Shown here: piece by piece, positions 9,122 through 17,860 of the stretch
Layout: each line of letters starts with the position of its first letter
Numbering within the stretch: position 1 is the first letter of the stretch
Origin: Lapidilactobacillus luobeiensis
GTDB lineage: Bacteria; Bacillota; Bacilli; Lactobacillales; Lactobacillaceae
Direction: 5' to 3'
DNA length: 64,000 bases
Assembly (NCBI RefSeq): GCF_024345205.1
Contig: NZ_BROC01000004.1
Span: forward strand, 103,488 to 167,487
Program-made: the position numbers and the translations under genes
Notes under the pieces: generated by a model
Told to the model about the DNA's origin: nothing
The model's database searches: none
The model's input: the letters and a program-made list of their open reading frames with translations, nothing else

Positions 9122-10375
9122 CTATTGAAACCGTTTTGTTTTGTACCATTTTGCCTGTTGATGAAAAACCCGCTCCCGAATATATTGGATCATTCCCCAG
9201 AAGGCAACCGCCAGCCACATTTGACTATAAGTTAGGTACATCAGGATAATGTAAACAAAATTTTTAAACGTCATTTCGCCTTTTTCCGTGGTGATCGTAA
9301 TGAAAGTGCTGACAATAAACAAGACGATCGCTAGCAACCACAGTAGATTGCTAAAGCCCTGTAACGTGACATGGGTATATCCAGCAACAGTCAGGACGAA
9401 AACCGAATCTGAAAGGATCAACGAGAGCATCAAGAGGAAGTAGATCGACAAGAAGTAAAGTAAGTCGAATCTGATCCGTTTCGCGCGCCGATCAAACAAT
9501 AGGTTCAAATTCTTTAGGATCACATAGATATTTCCCTTGACCCAACGTGTCCGTTGATGGAACCAGACACCCAATGTTTGTGGTTCTTGCTCCCAAGTCA
9601 CCGCGCGGGGTTGAAAGCGGATGCGCTGACCTTCCAGATAGATGCGAAAACTGATTTCGGTGTCCTCAGCCAAAGCCTTGACATCCCAGCCGCCGATTTT
9701 TTCGATCAGCGCCCGGCGAATCACATAATTTGTTCCGGGGATCGTACACAACTTAAACAGTTTTGAACGGCCAGCTTGGGCCATCCACTGAAACGAGAGC
9801 GTTTCGATATTGATGAAATGGGTCAACCAGGTTGCGTTCTTGTTGCGGGTCCGAAATTTGCCAATGACCGCTCCCAGTTGGTCATCAGCCAGTAATTCCG
9901 CCACCAGGATCCCCAAGGCCTGCTTCTCGGGTGTATTGTCCGCATCGTAGATTGCCAAAATACTTCCGCGAGCTGCTTGAAAACCAATATTCAAGGCATT
10001 TGATTTGCCTTTACCACCATTGGTCCGATCGGTGCTGATCACTTTAAGGTTTCGCTGTGGATTGGCCAGCTGTAGCTGCCGCAGCAACTCGCCTGAATTA
10101 TCATCAGAATTATCATTGATCACGATGATTTCATAACGATCATGCGGATAATCGAAATTCAACAGCGCGGAAACAGTTTTTACGATCACGATTCCTTCAT
10201 TGTGGGCAGGCACCATCACTGAAACGAAAGGAAGTTTTTCCGGTAGTGCTGGCACTGGCCGTTTCAGTTCGTCGATATAGTAGCGATAACCTGCAATCGT
10301 CAAAATCAAGTTGATCAAGAGAATCAGCCAGATCACGAAAATGGCCACTAACATAAAATAATCCAATAGTTGCAT
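9122..10375 (-). CDS. Processive GT2 glycosyltransferase (cellulose/PNAG synthase-like)
   Basis: The 417-residue protein has an N-terminal membrane helix (6-28), a cytoplasmic GT2 domain and C-terminal membrane helices (~300-400). The catalytic signature is complete: DNSDDNS (88-94), DADN (144-147), AEDTE (236-240) and QRTRW (274-278), the D,D,D,Q(R/Q)xRW set of processive synthases. A start at 10375 is chosen over a 24-codon longer frame because AAGGAG sits eight bases upstream and the longer version would overlap the previous gene. It is the polymerising enzyme of the locus; sugar donor is unknown (UDP-glucose or UDP-GlcNAc type are both possible). Confidence 0.92.
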   Translation of the reverse strand: MQLLDYFMLVAIFVIWLILLINLILTIAGYRYYIDELKRPVPALPEKLPFVSVMVPAHNEGIVIVKTVSALLNFDYPHDRYEIIVINDNSDDNSGELLRQLQLANPQRNLKVISTDRTNGGKGKSNALNIGFQAARGSILAIYDADNTPEKQALGILVAELLADDQLGAVIGKFRTRNKNATWLTHFINIETLSFQWMAQAGRSKLFKLCTIPGTNYVIRRALIEKIGGWDVKALAEDTEISFRIYLEGQRIRFQPRAVTWEQEPQTLGVWFHQRTRWVKGNIYVILKNLNLLFDRRAKRIRFDLLYFLSIYFLLMLSLILSDSVFVLTVAGYTHVTLQGFSNLLWLLAIVLFIVSTFITITTEKGEMTFKNFVYIILMYLTYSQMWLAVAFWGMIQYIRERVFHQQAKWYKTKRFQ

Positions 10376-10388
10376 GATCGATGTCTCC

Positions 10389-12050
10389 TTACTTATTTTT
10401 ATTCTTTGTTTGGCGGCGATATTTTGCCCAGTAGACTCGCCGACCACGAATCAGGAAGAATAGCAAAATCAGTAAGATAATGCCCAGAAAGACCATCAAA
10501 ATGTGCCCCTGAACTTTGAAGAATTGGTTCAGTTCGCCAGTGGCGCCCTTCTTTTTCTTCGTTGCGGTCTGAGTTGTCAGTGGCACAACGATTTCTTGGG
10601 TCTTACCATCCAACAGATATTGACCCCGCTGATAGGAGATCACATGCTTCCCATATTTCAACTGAGGCTGCCAATCGGCCTGGCGGGGGTCAAAAAGCTG
10701 ATGATTGACCGCCTCGATCTTTTTGATTGCCTTTTCATATTTGTTTTGGTTCGTTGGTAGCTCCAGAGTCAACGCCGTCGGTACGGCAAAGTTCAACTTC
10801 TCCAAATCAAATCGACCTTGTTGCTTGATCGTCAAGAGACTATCGATCGTCAGTGCTGTTCGAGCTTGCTTGAATGTTGTACTAGTTTTCGTATATTGCT
10901 GATAGGAGATCGTGGTTGGATCCGGCAATAAGAGCACGTCGCTGGCTCTTTTTAGCCCACCTTGCTGATAGACCTTGTCTTGATTCCAAAAACTTGGTGC
11001 GCTGATGCCGATCGGATAGACAGCTTCTTTGGTCAAAGCTGTCAGCTGCTGCGCCAACACACTTTTGAGCACCGGTAATTGATCCGGTAATGATGTGTAA
11101 ATATAGGGAACTTGCAAGTAAATGATTCCACCAGCGTCTTCGACCGTTCGTAAAACTTTCGTATAGCGCCGAAATTCTGGCAATTCTGTGTTGACCTGAA
11201 CTGATGTTGCACTGATCGCAAAGGGAATATCTTCACGTTGCAGATATAGCGCTAATTTCTTCAAATACTTAAATGAACTCATTGGCGTCACCTCTGTGAT
11301 CGTCAATAGTGGCCGAAACGACTGGGCCGCGTTCAGCAACCAAATAGCCAACAATCGATCGGCTAAAAGACTGGTCAGTCCACTGGGTGTATAAAATGGT
11401 AAGTAGGCGTACTTTCCTTGTATCGCCCCGAAAGCAAAATCTCCGCCAACAGTTTCTTGGCTTTGAAGTTGGCCAATTGCTGTCGTTGGTGCTGTTGCCA
11501 TCAAAACATGCCATTCGTCTAGCGTTGTTAATAATTGCTGATTGGCGGTTTGATCATCAGCCAAAATGAATTGTCGATGGGTCACCCGCTGCCACGTTCC
11601 CGAGAAATGATTTTGAAATGACTGGGGTGGCTGACCCCCAATGAATAATTGCCGTCCAGAGAAGCGCTCGAGATCCTGCCAAAACGCCTGATAATGCTTG
11701 CTGGCATCTTTTTGTGGCCAGTTGATCAAGACGATCACGGCCTGATAGTTCTCATTCAACAACGCCTGCTTGCGGTAATCGGCCAGCGCCACAGTTTTGG
11801 TCCGCCGATTAAGTCCCGTTAGTGATCGCTGCAGTGCCTGGATTTTCTGATCCCCTGCAGCGGCCGCGTTGATGCCATCATAAACCAATAAAACTTGAGC
11901 CGGTGGCTGTGTCTTCGCGGCATCAACGAATTGCCGCGGTGCAGATTTGAAGCCAATGATCATGAAAGCCAGTAGTAGCAGGCTCCCCAAATGATCAATA
12001 GGCCAGATAGATCGTTTGCCGAAGTGGACTGGTGAAGTAAATTTTTTCAT
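10389..12050 (-). CDS. DUF2334/YdaL-like membrane-anchored polysaccharide deacetylase-fold protein
   Basis: A 553-residue protein with an N-terminal hydrophobic segment (~20-37), a large extracellular region and a C-terminal membrane helix (~515-537) followed by a basic tail. Residues ~245-285 (ITEVTPMSSFKYLKKL, then DIPFAIS) resemble the start of DUF2334 domains, which share the polysaccharide-deacetylase barrel. Typical metal-binding Asp/His residues of true deacetylases are not obvious here, so enzymatic activity is uncertain. Position between the GT2 synthase and a multi-spanning protein matches ydaL in Bacillus. Four-base overlap with the upstream gene. Confidence 0.72.
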   Translation of the reverse strand: MKKFTSPVHFGKRSIWPIDHLGSLLLLAFMIIGFKSAPRQFVDAAKTQPPAQVLLVYDGINAAAAGDQKIQALQRSLTGLNRRTKTVALADYRKQALLNENYQAVIVLINWPQKDASKHYQAFWQDLERFSGRQLFIGGQPPQSFQNHFSGTWQRVTHRQFILADDQTANQQLLTTLDEWHVLMATAPTTAIGQLQSQETVGGDFAFGAIQGKYAYLPFYTPSGLTSLLADRLLAIWLLNAAQSFRPLLTITEVTPMSSFKYLKKLALYLQREDIPFAISATSVQVNTELPEFRRYTKVLRTVEDAGGIIYLQVPYIYTSLPDQLPVLKSVLAQQLTALTKEAVYPIGISAPSFWNQDKVYQQGGLKRASDVLLLPDPTTISYQQYTKTSTTFKQARTALTIDSLLTIKQQGRFDLEKLNFAVPTALTLELPTNQNKYEKAIKKIEAVNHQLFDPRQADWQPQLKYGKHVISYQRGQYLLDGKTQEIVVPLTTQTATKKKKGATGELNQFFKVQGHILMVFLGIILLILLFFLIRGRRVYWAKYRRQTKNKNK

Positions 12051-13759
12051 AGGCGGCGACCTCGCTGACGAATATACTTGGCATTACTCTTCCGCAGCCC
12101 AAGCAGTTGTTTCTGGGACTCCGACAAAACGGTTTTTTCCTGCTCTGCTGTTGGCGCTTTAGCAGGCAGAGATCGGCTGACATCCAGCTCCGCAACTTGT
12201 TTGATGTGTTGCTCGACCAGTTGCCCAGCAGGCTCCGCGTTAACTGGATCCGCAGTCGGTAAACCAGTTTCGCCATTACCATTACCAAAAAGCGAGCGTC
12301 CGTTGATGTCAGAAATCAGTAATAAAGTCAACAAGTCCAAGCAAACTGGTGCCATGAACAAATGCTTGGCCAGATCAGCATCGCCATCACCGATGATCGA
12401 GATCAGACAAACCGCCAACATCGTCGCACAGCAACAGATCACTAAAGCTAGTTTGGTGATCTTTCCAGGATTCTGGTGGCGAAATCCTTGATAAGCGCCA
12501 TAGCTATACAAGCCCACCATCACCACAAAGAATAAAATATAAAAGGCATAAACACGTGGATAAAAGGCCCGTTTTAAATTGCTATAAAGTGTAAAATAGT
12601 GGTTCTGCGCTTTGGCCGGCTTGCCCGCTGACTTTTCATAATCACCAACAGCACCCAACTGAACGATCTGGGTATCACGGGCAGCCAGATCCAGTAATTG
12701 GACGAATTGATTCAAATGTTTTAAATAATAGCGGAGGATCCAAACAAAATTGTATTTCTGAAGTAATTCTTTACTTAATTTCTCGCCATGCAGTGAGACT
12801 GGCATGTACGTCTCAAAATAAGGTAACCCCCGAAGCAAGGCATATTGTTGATTGATCCCCCCCTCTTTGAGAGACTTACCCGAGTCTTCTGCGTTCAACA
12901 AAACACCACGAGTCATGCTCTGATACTGATTGATATCGTTGAACTCCTTTGTGATCAAGGCATAGGTTGCCACACCGGTACCCATGATCGCCAGTGTACT
13001 GGCGACAACCAAGATTCGCCGACCGCGCCGTTTGATCCAAAAGATAAAACTAAAAGCAACTAACGCAATCAAAAAGGCCAAGGGGGCATTCTGCTGCTTG
13101 ACCGTTACAAAGACAACGGTACTAAGCCCAAAAATCAAGTAAAGTGGCCAACTATGTTGATAGCGATGCCGGACCAACAATAGCGTCGTCGCAAAGATAT
13201 AAATAAAAGTGATCAACATCGTGGCCTCAGCAAAGAACGAATTGAAATAAAGCGTCAGCGAACTATCACCCAAAATAAAGACGACCAATAAGGCTACCAG
13301 ATACCCGCGAGCCTTTGTCAACCTGAAAGTCAAGGCTTCGGTCAATAAGTAGACCCCACCCAAGTAAAAAATGTAATGCAACGCTCCTAAGAAACGAATA
13401 TCGAAGATCGTCCGGCTAAAAAACAACTTATTGATCATAATTGCAGTCTTGATAATGAGCGGTTGTGACGAGAACAGCGTTGCGCCATTTTCGTTGAAAT
13501 ACTGCATGATCCCAAACTGACGAACTAAATAATCGAAGTGATAATAAGGCCGATCAGGCAACACGTATAGACCACTGACATAGATCGCCCGCTCGAAATC
13601 ACCATTATTGGCATAACCGCCATAGGGTGGAACGAACAACAAATAGCCCGCGATCAGGCCAATCAAAAGCACAGCCAAGATCGCCGGTGTCAAAAAGCGA
13701 CAATATTTATGAAAAAAAGATTTTTCCCACCATATTTTCCAGTTATTCATCATGATCAT
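12047..13759 (-). CDS. Multi-spanning membrane protein, WsfD-like glycan biosynthesis protein
   Basis: About 570 residues with roughly ten membrane helices in the first 450 residues and a cytoplasmic, charged C-terminal tail of ~100 residues. An early extracellular loop contains NNGDFERA, reminiscent of the acidic active-site loop of GT-C transferases and of proteins called WsfD. It could add a side group to the polymer or transport a lipid-linked donor; neither is shown. The start is uncertain: GTG 13762, ATG 13759, 13753 and 13750 are all in frame, none with a strong ribosome site, and translation is probably coupled to the upstream stop it abuts. Confidence 0.7.
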   Translation of the reverse strand: MIMMNNWKIWWEKSFFHKYCRFLTPAILAVLLIGLIAGYLLFVPPYGGYANNGDFERAIYVSGLYVLPDRPYYHFDYLVRQFGIMQYFNENGATLFSSQPLIIKTAIMINKLFFSRTIFDIRFLGALHYIFYLGGVYLLTEALTFRLTKARGYLVALLVVFILGDSSLTLYFNSFFAEATMLITFIYIFATTLLLVRHRYQHSWPLYLIFGLSTVVFVTVKQQNAPLAFLIALVAFSFIFWIKRRGRRILVVASTLAIMGTGVATYALITKEFNDINQYQSMTRGVLLNAEDSGKSLKEGGINQQYALLRGLPYFETYMPVSLHGEKLSKELLQKYNFVWILRYYLKHLNQFVQLLDLAARDTQIVQLGAVGDYEKSAGKPAKAQNHYFTLYSNLKRAFYPRVYAFYILFFVVMVGLYSYGAYQGFRHQNPGKITKLALVICCCATMLAVCLISIIGDGDADLAKHLFMAPVCLDLLTLLLISDINGRSLFGNGNGETGLPTADPVNAEPAGQLVEQHIKQVAELDVSRSLPAKAPTAEQEKTVLSESQKQLLGLRKSNAKYIRQRGRRL

Positions 13760-13761
13760 CA

Positions 13762-14895
13762 CTAATAGTCCAGCGCCAACAGCACCATCAAATTATTGTA
13801 AGAATAAGTCGCCAAAGTCGCTGTATCACCAAAACCACCATTCAGAGGTGACTGTTCATCCGCGATCTGTTGTGTCAAAATCAATTGTAATGCCGCGTTA
13901 CGTAAATCAGCTCGTTTAGTTACTGCCCCGATCATCAGAGCCAGCGCGTAATTGGCAACCGCCTGATTGGTATCAAGTACTTGACCATCACGATCGTAAG
14001 CATTCGCCAATTGACCGGTCTGGACCAATCGAGTTAAATAATCCAAACTCGCTGACTGAGCCAAACCGACATCAGCCAGATGTAGGATCGTCAACAAGGA
14101 TTCCGTCGTATTGATTTTCTTAGTGGCCGAATACGTTTGCGTGCGATAATTATACCGGGTTTGATAAAAGGGAAAAGCCGTCGAGATAAAGCCGCCTTGA
14201 ACGATTTCGATCTGCGCGTTCAATTGTGCGGTGGTTTCAAACTGCCCCAAGGTTTTCAAATCAAAATAACAAAGCGTTCCTGTCATGGCTCCTTGATCAG
14301 TTTGGGGATCATAATAATCGCCGACCCGACCATCCTTCAACGCACCTTGCCGCAGCCCTTTGATCAAGCGCTTGATTTCTTGTTGATACGACTGTCGCCC
14401 AGTTTGCGCCTGAAACTCATACAACGAACGCAAGATCCGCAGATCATCGACTGTTGCATTGACTGCAGCCTGTTTGCCTTTGCTGACACGATAACTAAAC
14501 TGGTCATCCTGTCCAAAAGTTTTCTTAGTCTGCTCATAAAACTGAGAAAATTGCTTGGTCCGTCCCTGCTGCGCCAAATAGCGCAAATAAAGTCCCGACG
14601 ACTCACTTAGCAACTCATGACCCGTTGCCAATTCGCCGCCTGTTTCATTGGCCAGATAATTCGTATAAAAGCCTGCTTTACTTTGCATCTTACTCGTTAA
14701 AAAAGTGTCAAGTCGTTGTTGTGCTGTCTTTTGTGTTTTTGTGACCGTTGCAGTATGCGCTTTGATCGTTAATGCTTTCTTGCTGACCAGCGCCGTGGTC
14801 GTTGTTGCTGGCCGACTTTCTTTCTTCTGACATCCCGCTAGCAAAAGTAAGGCTGAAAGGCCTAAAAATCCCAACCACCAATGTGAACCTTTCAT
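13762..14895 (-). CDS. GH8-like lipoprotein (YdaJ/endo-glucanase type)
   Basis: A 377-residue lipoprotein: signal sequence with lipobox LLAGC near residue 22, then an (alpha/alpha)6-type domain. LSESSGLYLRYL carries the likely acid Glu and ATVDDLRILR the likely base Asp, as in GH8 enzymes; LNGGFGD and SYNN near the end also fit. It probably trims or degrades the polymer outside the cell, like YdaJ, PssZ or BcsZ. ATG at 14895 is chosen because GGGAGG lies eleven bases upstream, whereas the frame's GTG sits on that site. It is the first gene of the six-gene operon. Confidence 0.8.
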   Translation of the reverse strand: MKGSHWWLGFLGLSALLLLAGCQKKESRPATTTTALVSKKALTIKAHTATVTKTQKTAQQRLDTFLTSKMQSKAGFYTNYLANETGGELATGHELLSESSGLYLRYLAQQGRTKQFSQFYEQTKKTFGQDDQFSYRVSKGKQAAVNATVDDLRILRSLYEFQAQTGRQSYQQEIKRLIKGLRQGALKDGRVGDYYDPQTDQGAMTGTLCYFDLKTLGQFETTAQLNAQIEIVQGGFISTAFPFYQTRYNYRTQTYSATKKINTTESLLTILHLADVGLAQSASLDYLTRLVQTGQLANAYDRDGQVLDTNQAVANYALALMIGAVTKRADLRNAALQLILTQQIADEQSPLNGGFGDTATLATYSYNNLMVLLALDY

Positions 14896-15233
14896 GATAA
14901 CGACCACCTCCCAGCAGAACCTGTCTAGACCTGACCAACACTACTTTACCATAATCGAGCAATAATAAGAACAGGCTAACCTTCCAAATTGAGCAAAACT
15001 AAACTTGTGACGCAAGATCTTGTTGCGGCCGTGTTGCAAACTTTCAGATAATAGCCACAACCGGTGTGATGTTGATTGGGTCAAACCCTTGATGTAACTG
15101 ACTTTGAGCCCTCTGGAAACCTTCCAAGGATCCTAGAACTTATCCTTAGATCGAGCAGAGAGTCTGATAGCTTACTCAAAAAAAATTTAACAAACAGTCT
15201 CCATTCAAGTCGTCTCAAGTCGTCGCCAAAATA
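14896..15233. other. Intergenic region before the exopolysaccharide operon
   Basis: About 340 bases without a supported gene. It must contain the operon promoter but no convincing -35/-10 pair stands out (TTGGAA-17-TATTGC near 14965-14995 on the minus strand is weak). I looked for a c-di-GMP riboswitch and did not recognise one. The first 50 bases upstream of the GH8-like gene include GGGAGG as its ribosome site. Confidence 0.4.
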
Positions 15234-15272
15234 AAAAACATCATCTCGCTTCTAGACGAAATGATGTTTTTT
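15234..15272 (-). terminator. Terminator of the ABC transporter/yesL operon
   Basis: Stem AAAACATCAT...CG / CG..ATGATGTTTT with flanking A and T runs, twelve bases after the yesL-like stop codon. The symmetric runs make it usable from both directions. Confidence 0.85.
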
Positions 15273-15284
15273 GTTGATTCGAGC

Positions 15285-15878
15285 TCATGCAGTCACGGTC
15301 AGTTCGCAAGTGCGATCAAGGATCGCACTTGTCATAGCCAGATAACCACCAGGCCCCACTAGCAGAAACAAGGGCAGGCTGAGATAGGCTAGAAAAGCCA
15401 ATGCGGTCAGCGATAAAATCACGCTTAAACTGGTCAACGGTTTGCGGACGACGATGGCCAAAGTCTGCAGAAAGGCTTGGGCAACAAGGTGTTGTTCTTT
15501 TTGCAGATACCAAAGCAAAACGGTCAAGTAGACCAGATAAAGGGCGCCAGCCAACATCCAAATCAAAATCACCAGCTGGCCACCAGCGGGCAAGACCTTG
15601 ATTCTCTTCAAGAAATGTCCTAGAAAAAAGATACTACCCAGATAAAGTGTTGCTAAAAATGATAACAGATTTTGATGGGCGATCTCCAAGTGATAGTTGC
15701 GACGTTGATACTTCGCGCCCTCGCCTGGTCGATGCCAGTAATGCCCTGCATAAAAGCCGGCTGTCAGCCAGCCATAAACCAGAAAGCCGCGCAGGAGGTC
15801 CAGCCAAAATAGGCAGGAGGTTTTGACCAACTGATAAAACCTTTCTACGACAACCACTAATTTACTGGGCTTTTTCAT
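15285..15878 (-). CDS. YesL/DUF624 family membrane protein
   Basis: A 197-residue protein with about five membrane helices and the DUF624 N-terminal pattern (F..L..L...N/D-L..G). Members are almost always encoded beside sugar ABC importers for plant-wall oligosaccharides, as here where it follows the second permease gene by 28 bases. Role unknown; association with the transporter is the common proposal. ATG 15878 is preferred to a TTG three codons earlier because AAGGGAAG lies nine bases upstream of the ATG and would touch the TTG. Confidence 0.82.
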   Translation of the reverse strand: MKKPSKLVVVVERFYQLVKTSCLFWLDLLRGFLVYGWLTAGFYAGHYWHRPGEGAKYQRRNYHLEIAHQNLLSFLATLYLGSIFFLGHFLKRIKVLPAGGQLVILIWMLAGALYLVYLTVLLWYLQKEQHLVAQAFLQTLAIVVRKPLTSLSVILSLTALAFLAYLSLPLFLLVGPGGYLAMTSAILDRTCELTVTA

Positions 15879-15906
15879 GTTAGCCAACTTCCCTTCTTAT
15901 TAATGA

Positions 15907-16728
15907 TTACTTCACGGAACCAACGACACCATTGTATATATACTTTTGTAAGGCGAGGAAGACAATCAAGATCGGCAGGATCACGATCACGACACCAGCT
16001 AAGATGACGGGCCAGTTGGTGCCATAAGGTCCCTTAAAGGCAAACAATGCGGTCGAAATCACTTTCAGGCTTGGATCAGGCATATACAGGAACGGATTAT
16101 AGAAATCATTGTAGATCTGGACACCGCTGATGATCAAGATCGTCACCATTGGTGCTTTCAAGTTTGGCAAAATAATTTTTCCAAAAATCTGGAAATAATT
16201 GGCGCCATCAAGAAAGGCCGATTCATCCAGTGAAACCGGGATCTCATTCAAATACTGCATAAAGATATAGATCGAGACCACATCGGTCCCTAGATTCAAA
16301 ATGATCACAGACCAGATTTTATTGAACAGGCCCATACTATTGATCAACTGGAAAGTCGCGACTTGACTGGTGATCGCTGGGATCAGCATCGCCACCATGA
16401 ACAGGCTCATGATTGGCTTTTTCAACTTAAAATCGAAGCGATTGATCGCATAAGCGAAGGCCGAACCTAGCAGTAATTTACCGGCCATGCTGATAACAAA
16501 GATGATCGCCGTATTTTTGAAACCGACCAGCATCTGACCATTAACAAAAGCTGTTTTGTAATTACTGAAATCCAGATGTTTCGGAAGGCTTAATACCCCA
16601 CTGGTCAAAAATTCATTGTTCGACTTAAAGGACCCGATAAAGACAACTAAAATTGGGAGGATCGCGATGACCGCGCCAATAACTAAGATCAGATATTTAA
16701 AGAAGGCTGATACTGTGAATTTTTTCAT
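15907..16728 (-). CDS. Sugar ABC transporter permease, MalG/LplC type
   Basis: 273 residues, six predicted membrane helices, with the ATPase-contact EAA loop near 160-180 (DESAFLDGANYFQIFGKIILP). It pairs with the MalF-type permease whose stop is one base upstream. No ATP-binding subunit is encoded nearby, so a shared MsmK-like ATPase elsewhere in the genome is expected, as is usual for such lactobacillar importers. Substrate inferred from neighbours: manno- or glucomanno-oligosaccharides. Confidence 0.92.
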   Translation of the reverse strand: MKKFTVSAFFKYLILVIGAVIAILPILVVFIGSFKSNNEFLTSGVLSLPKHLDFSNYKTAFVNGQMLVGFKNTAIIFVISMAGKLLLGSAFAYAINRFDFKLKKPIMSLFMVAMLIPAITSQVATFQLINSMGLFNKIWSVIILNLGTDVVSIYIFMQYLNEIPVSLDESAFLDGANYFQIFGKIILPNLKAPMVTILIISGVQIYNDFYNPFLYMPDPSLKVISTALFAFKGPYGTNWPVILAGVVIVILPILIVFLALQKYIYNGVVGSVK

Positions 16729-16729
16729 C

Positions 16730-17623
16730 TTAATTGGCGCTCCTTTCTCTCGTGGCCACTCTCTGAATTACTGTGACAACAATAACGATCAGCAACAAAA
16801 TGATCGCCATCGCCGAGGCCAAGCCCAGCTTATTATACTTAAAGGCCGTATCAATGGTCTGGATCACAAAAGTATTGGTCCCATTGGAACCACTTGTCAT
16901 AATATAAGGAATATCAAAGACGCTCAAGGAACCGCTGACCCCAAGAATAATATTCAAGAACAAAATCTCTTTGATGCCTGGGATAATAATATACTTGAAT
17001 TGATTCCACCGATTAGCGCCGTCCATTTCCGCGGCCTCATAAACCTCTGGATTGATCGACTGGATCGCTCCCAGAAAAATCAAGAAGTTGAACCCGGTGT
17101 AACGCCAAACCGAAGTAAAGGCCAACGAAATATTATTGATCGAACGATCACCTAGCCATAACTTGATTTGATTGTGTAACCCGAAGAAATTCATGACAGT
17201 ATCCAAGGTTCCTTGTTGTTTGTAGAAATATAGGAAAATGAAACCGATCGCGACCCCATTCAATAGATAAGGGAAGAATAGGACCCCTTTCCAAAAATTG
17301 GCAAACTTCACTTTAAACGAAAGCAAGGTCGCAAACAATAAGGCGAATCCCAATTGGAAGAAAGTCGCGATGAAATAATACAGACTGGTCCGAAAGACGG
17401 AGAAGTAAGTTGGATTGGTAAAAACAGTTTTATAGTTCTTCAAACCAACGAAATTGCTTGAAGGTGAGAACCCATCCCAGTCCGTCAAACTATATTGGAT
17501 CATCTTGACCAATGGGTAATACGAAAAAACCAGTAACAGGATCACAGGAATCACAGTAAACAGAACCACGATCAGTCTCTTCTGCTTTCGGTAGTCAAAA
17601 CTTCCTGACTTTGAATTTTTCAA
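16730..17623 (-). CDS. Sugar ABC transporter permease, MalF/LplB type
   Basis: About 297 residues with six membrane helices and the EAA loop YEAAEMDGANRWNQF. Two starts are possible: ATG at 17641 without a ribosome site, or TTG at 17623 with AAGGG ten bases upstream; I prefer the latter, with low certainty. It follows the substrate-binding protein gene after a 220-base gap that holds a hairpin, a layout that usually lowers permease expression relative to the binding protein. Confidence 0.9.
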   Translation of the reverse strand: MKNSKSGSFDYRKQKRLIVVLFTVIPVILLLVFSYYPLVKMIQYSLTDWDGFSPSSNFVGLKNYKTVFTNPTYFSVFRTSLYYFIATFFQLGFALLFATLLSFKVKFANFWKGVLFFPYLLNGVAIGFIFLYFYKQQGTLDTVMNFFGLHNQIKLWLGDRSINNISLAFTSVWRYTGFNFLIFLGAIQSINPEVYEAAEMDGANRWNQFKYIIIPGIKEILFLNIILGVSGSLSVFDIPYIMTSGSNGTNTFVIQTIDTAFKYNKLGLASAMAIILLLIVIVVTVIQRVATRERSAN

Positions 17624-17809
17624 CCTAAACACACCCTTCATTCACAGTGCCGCAAGCAAAAAATAGTGACGTTACTTGAGCGCTAAATCTTATCTTGATA
17701 CTTGATTCGTTTGGGAGCAGCATCTCGCTAGCGCGACAATCCGTTCTGATGATCTTTAATATTGACAGTGTCCTTACTTTGCGCCAATGATCAGCCACTA
17801 TCCTAAACA

Positions 17810-17838
17810 AGGTATCTCGATTCTCGATCGAAATACCT
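17810..17838 (-). terminator. Hairpin after the binding-protein gene (attenuator or mRNA 3' stabiliser)
   Basis: Imperfect stem AGGTATTTCGAT/ATCGAGATACCT on the minus strand followed by TGTTT. The T tail is weak, so partial termination or protection of the upstream mRNA end is more likely than full stop. This fits high binding-protein and lower permease expression. Confidence 0.6.
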
Positions 17839-17860
17839 CGACTTTTAACAATCGTTTCAA

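Noticed and set aside
12078..12491. 137-codon plus-strand open frame
   Set aside because: Antisense to the tail of the WsfD-like gene, no family, no ribosome site.
14896..15233. c-di-GMP riboswitch before the polysaccharide operon
   Set aside because: I could not find the conserved GEMM core or a matching fold by eye.
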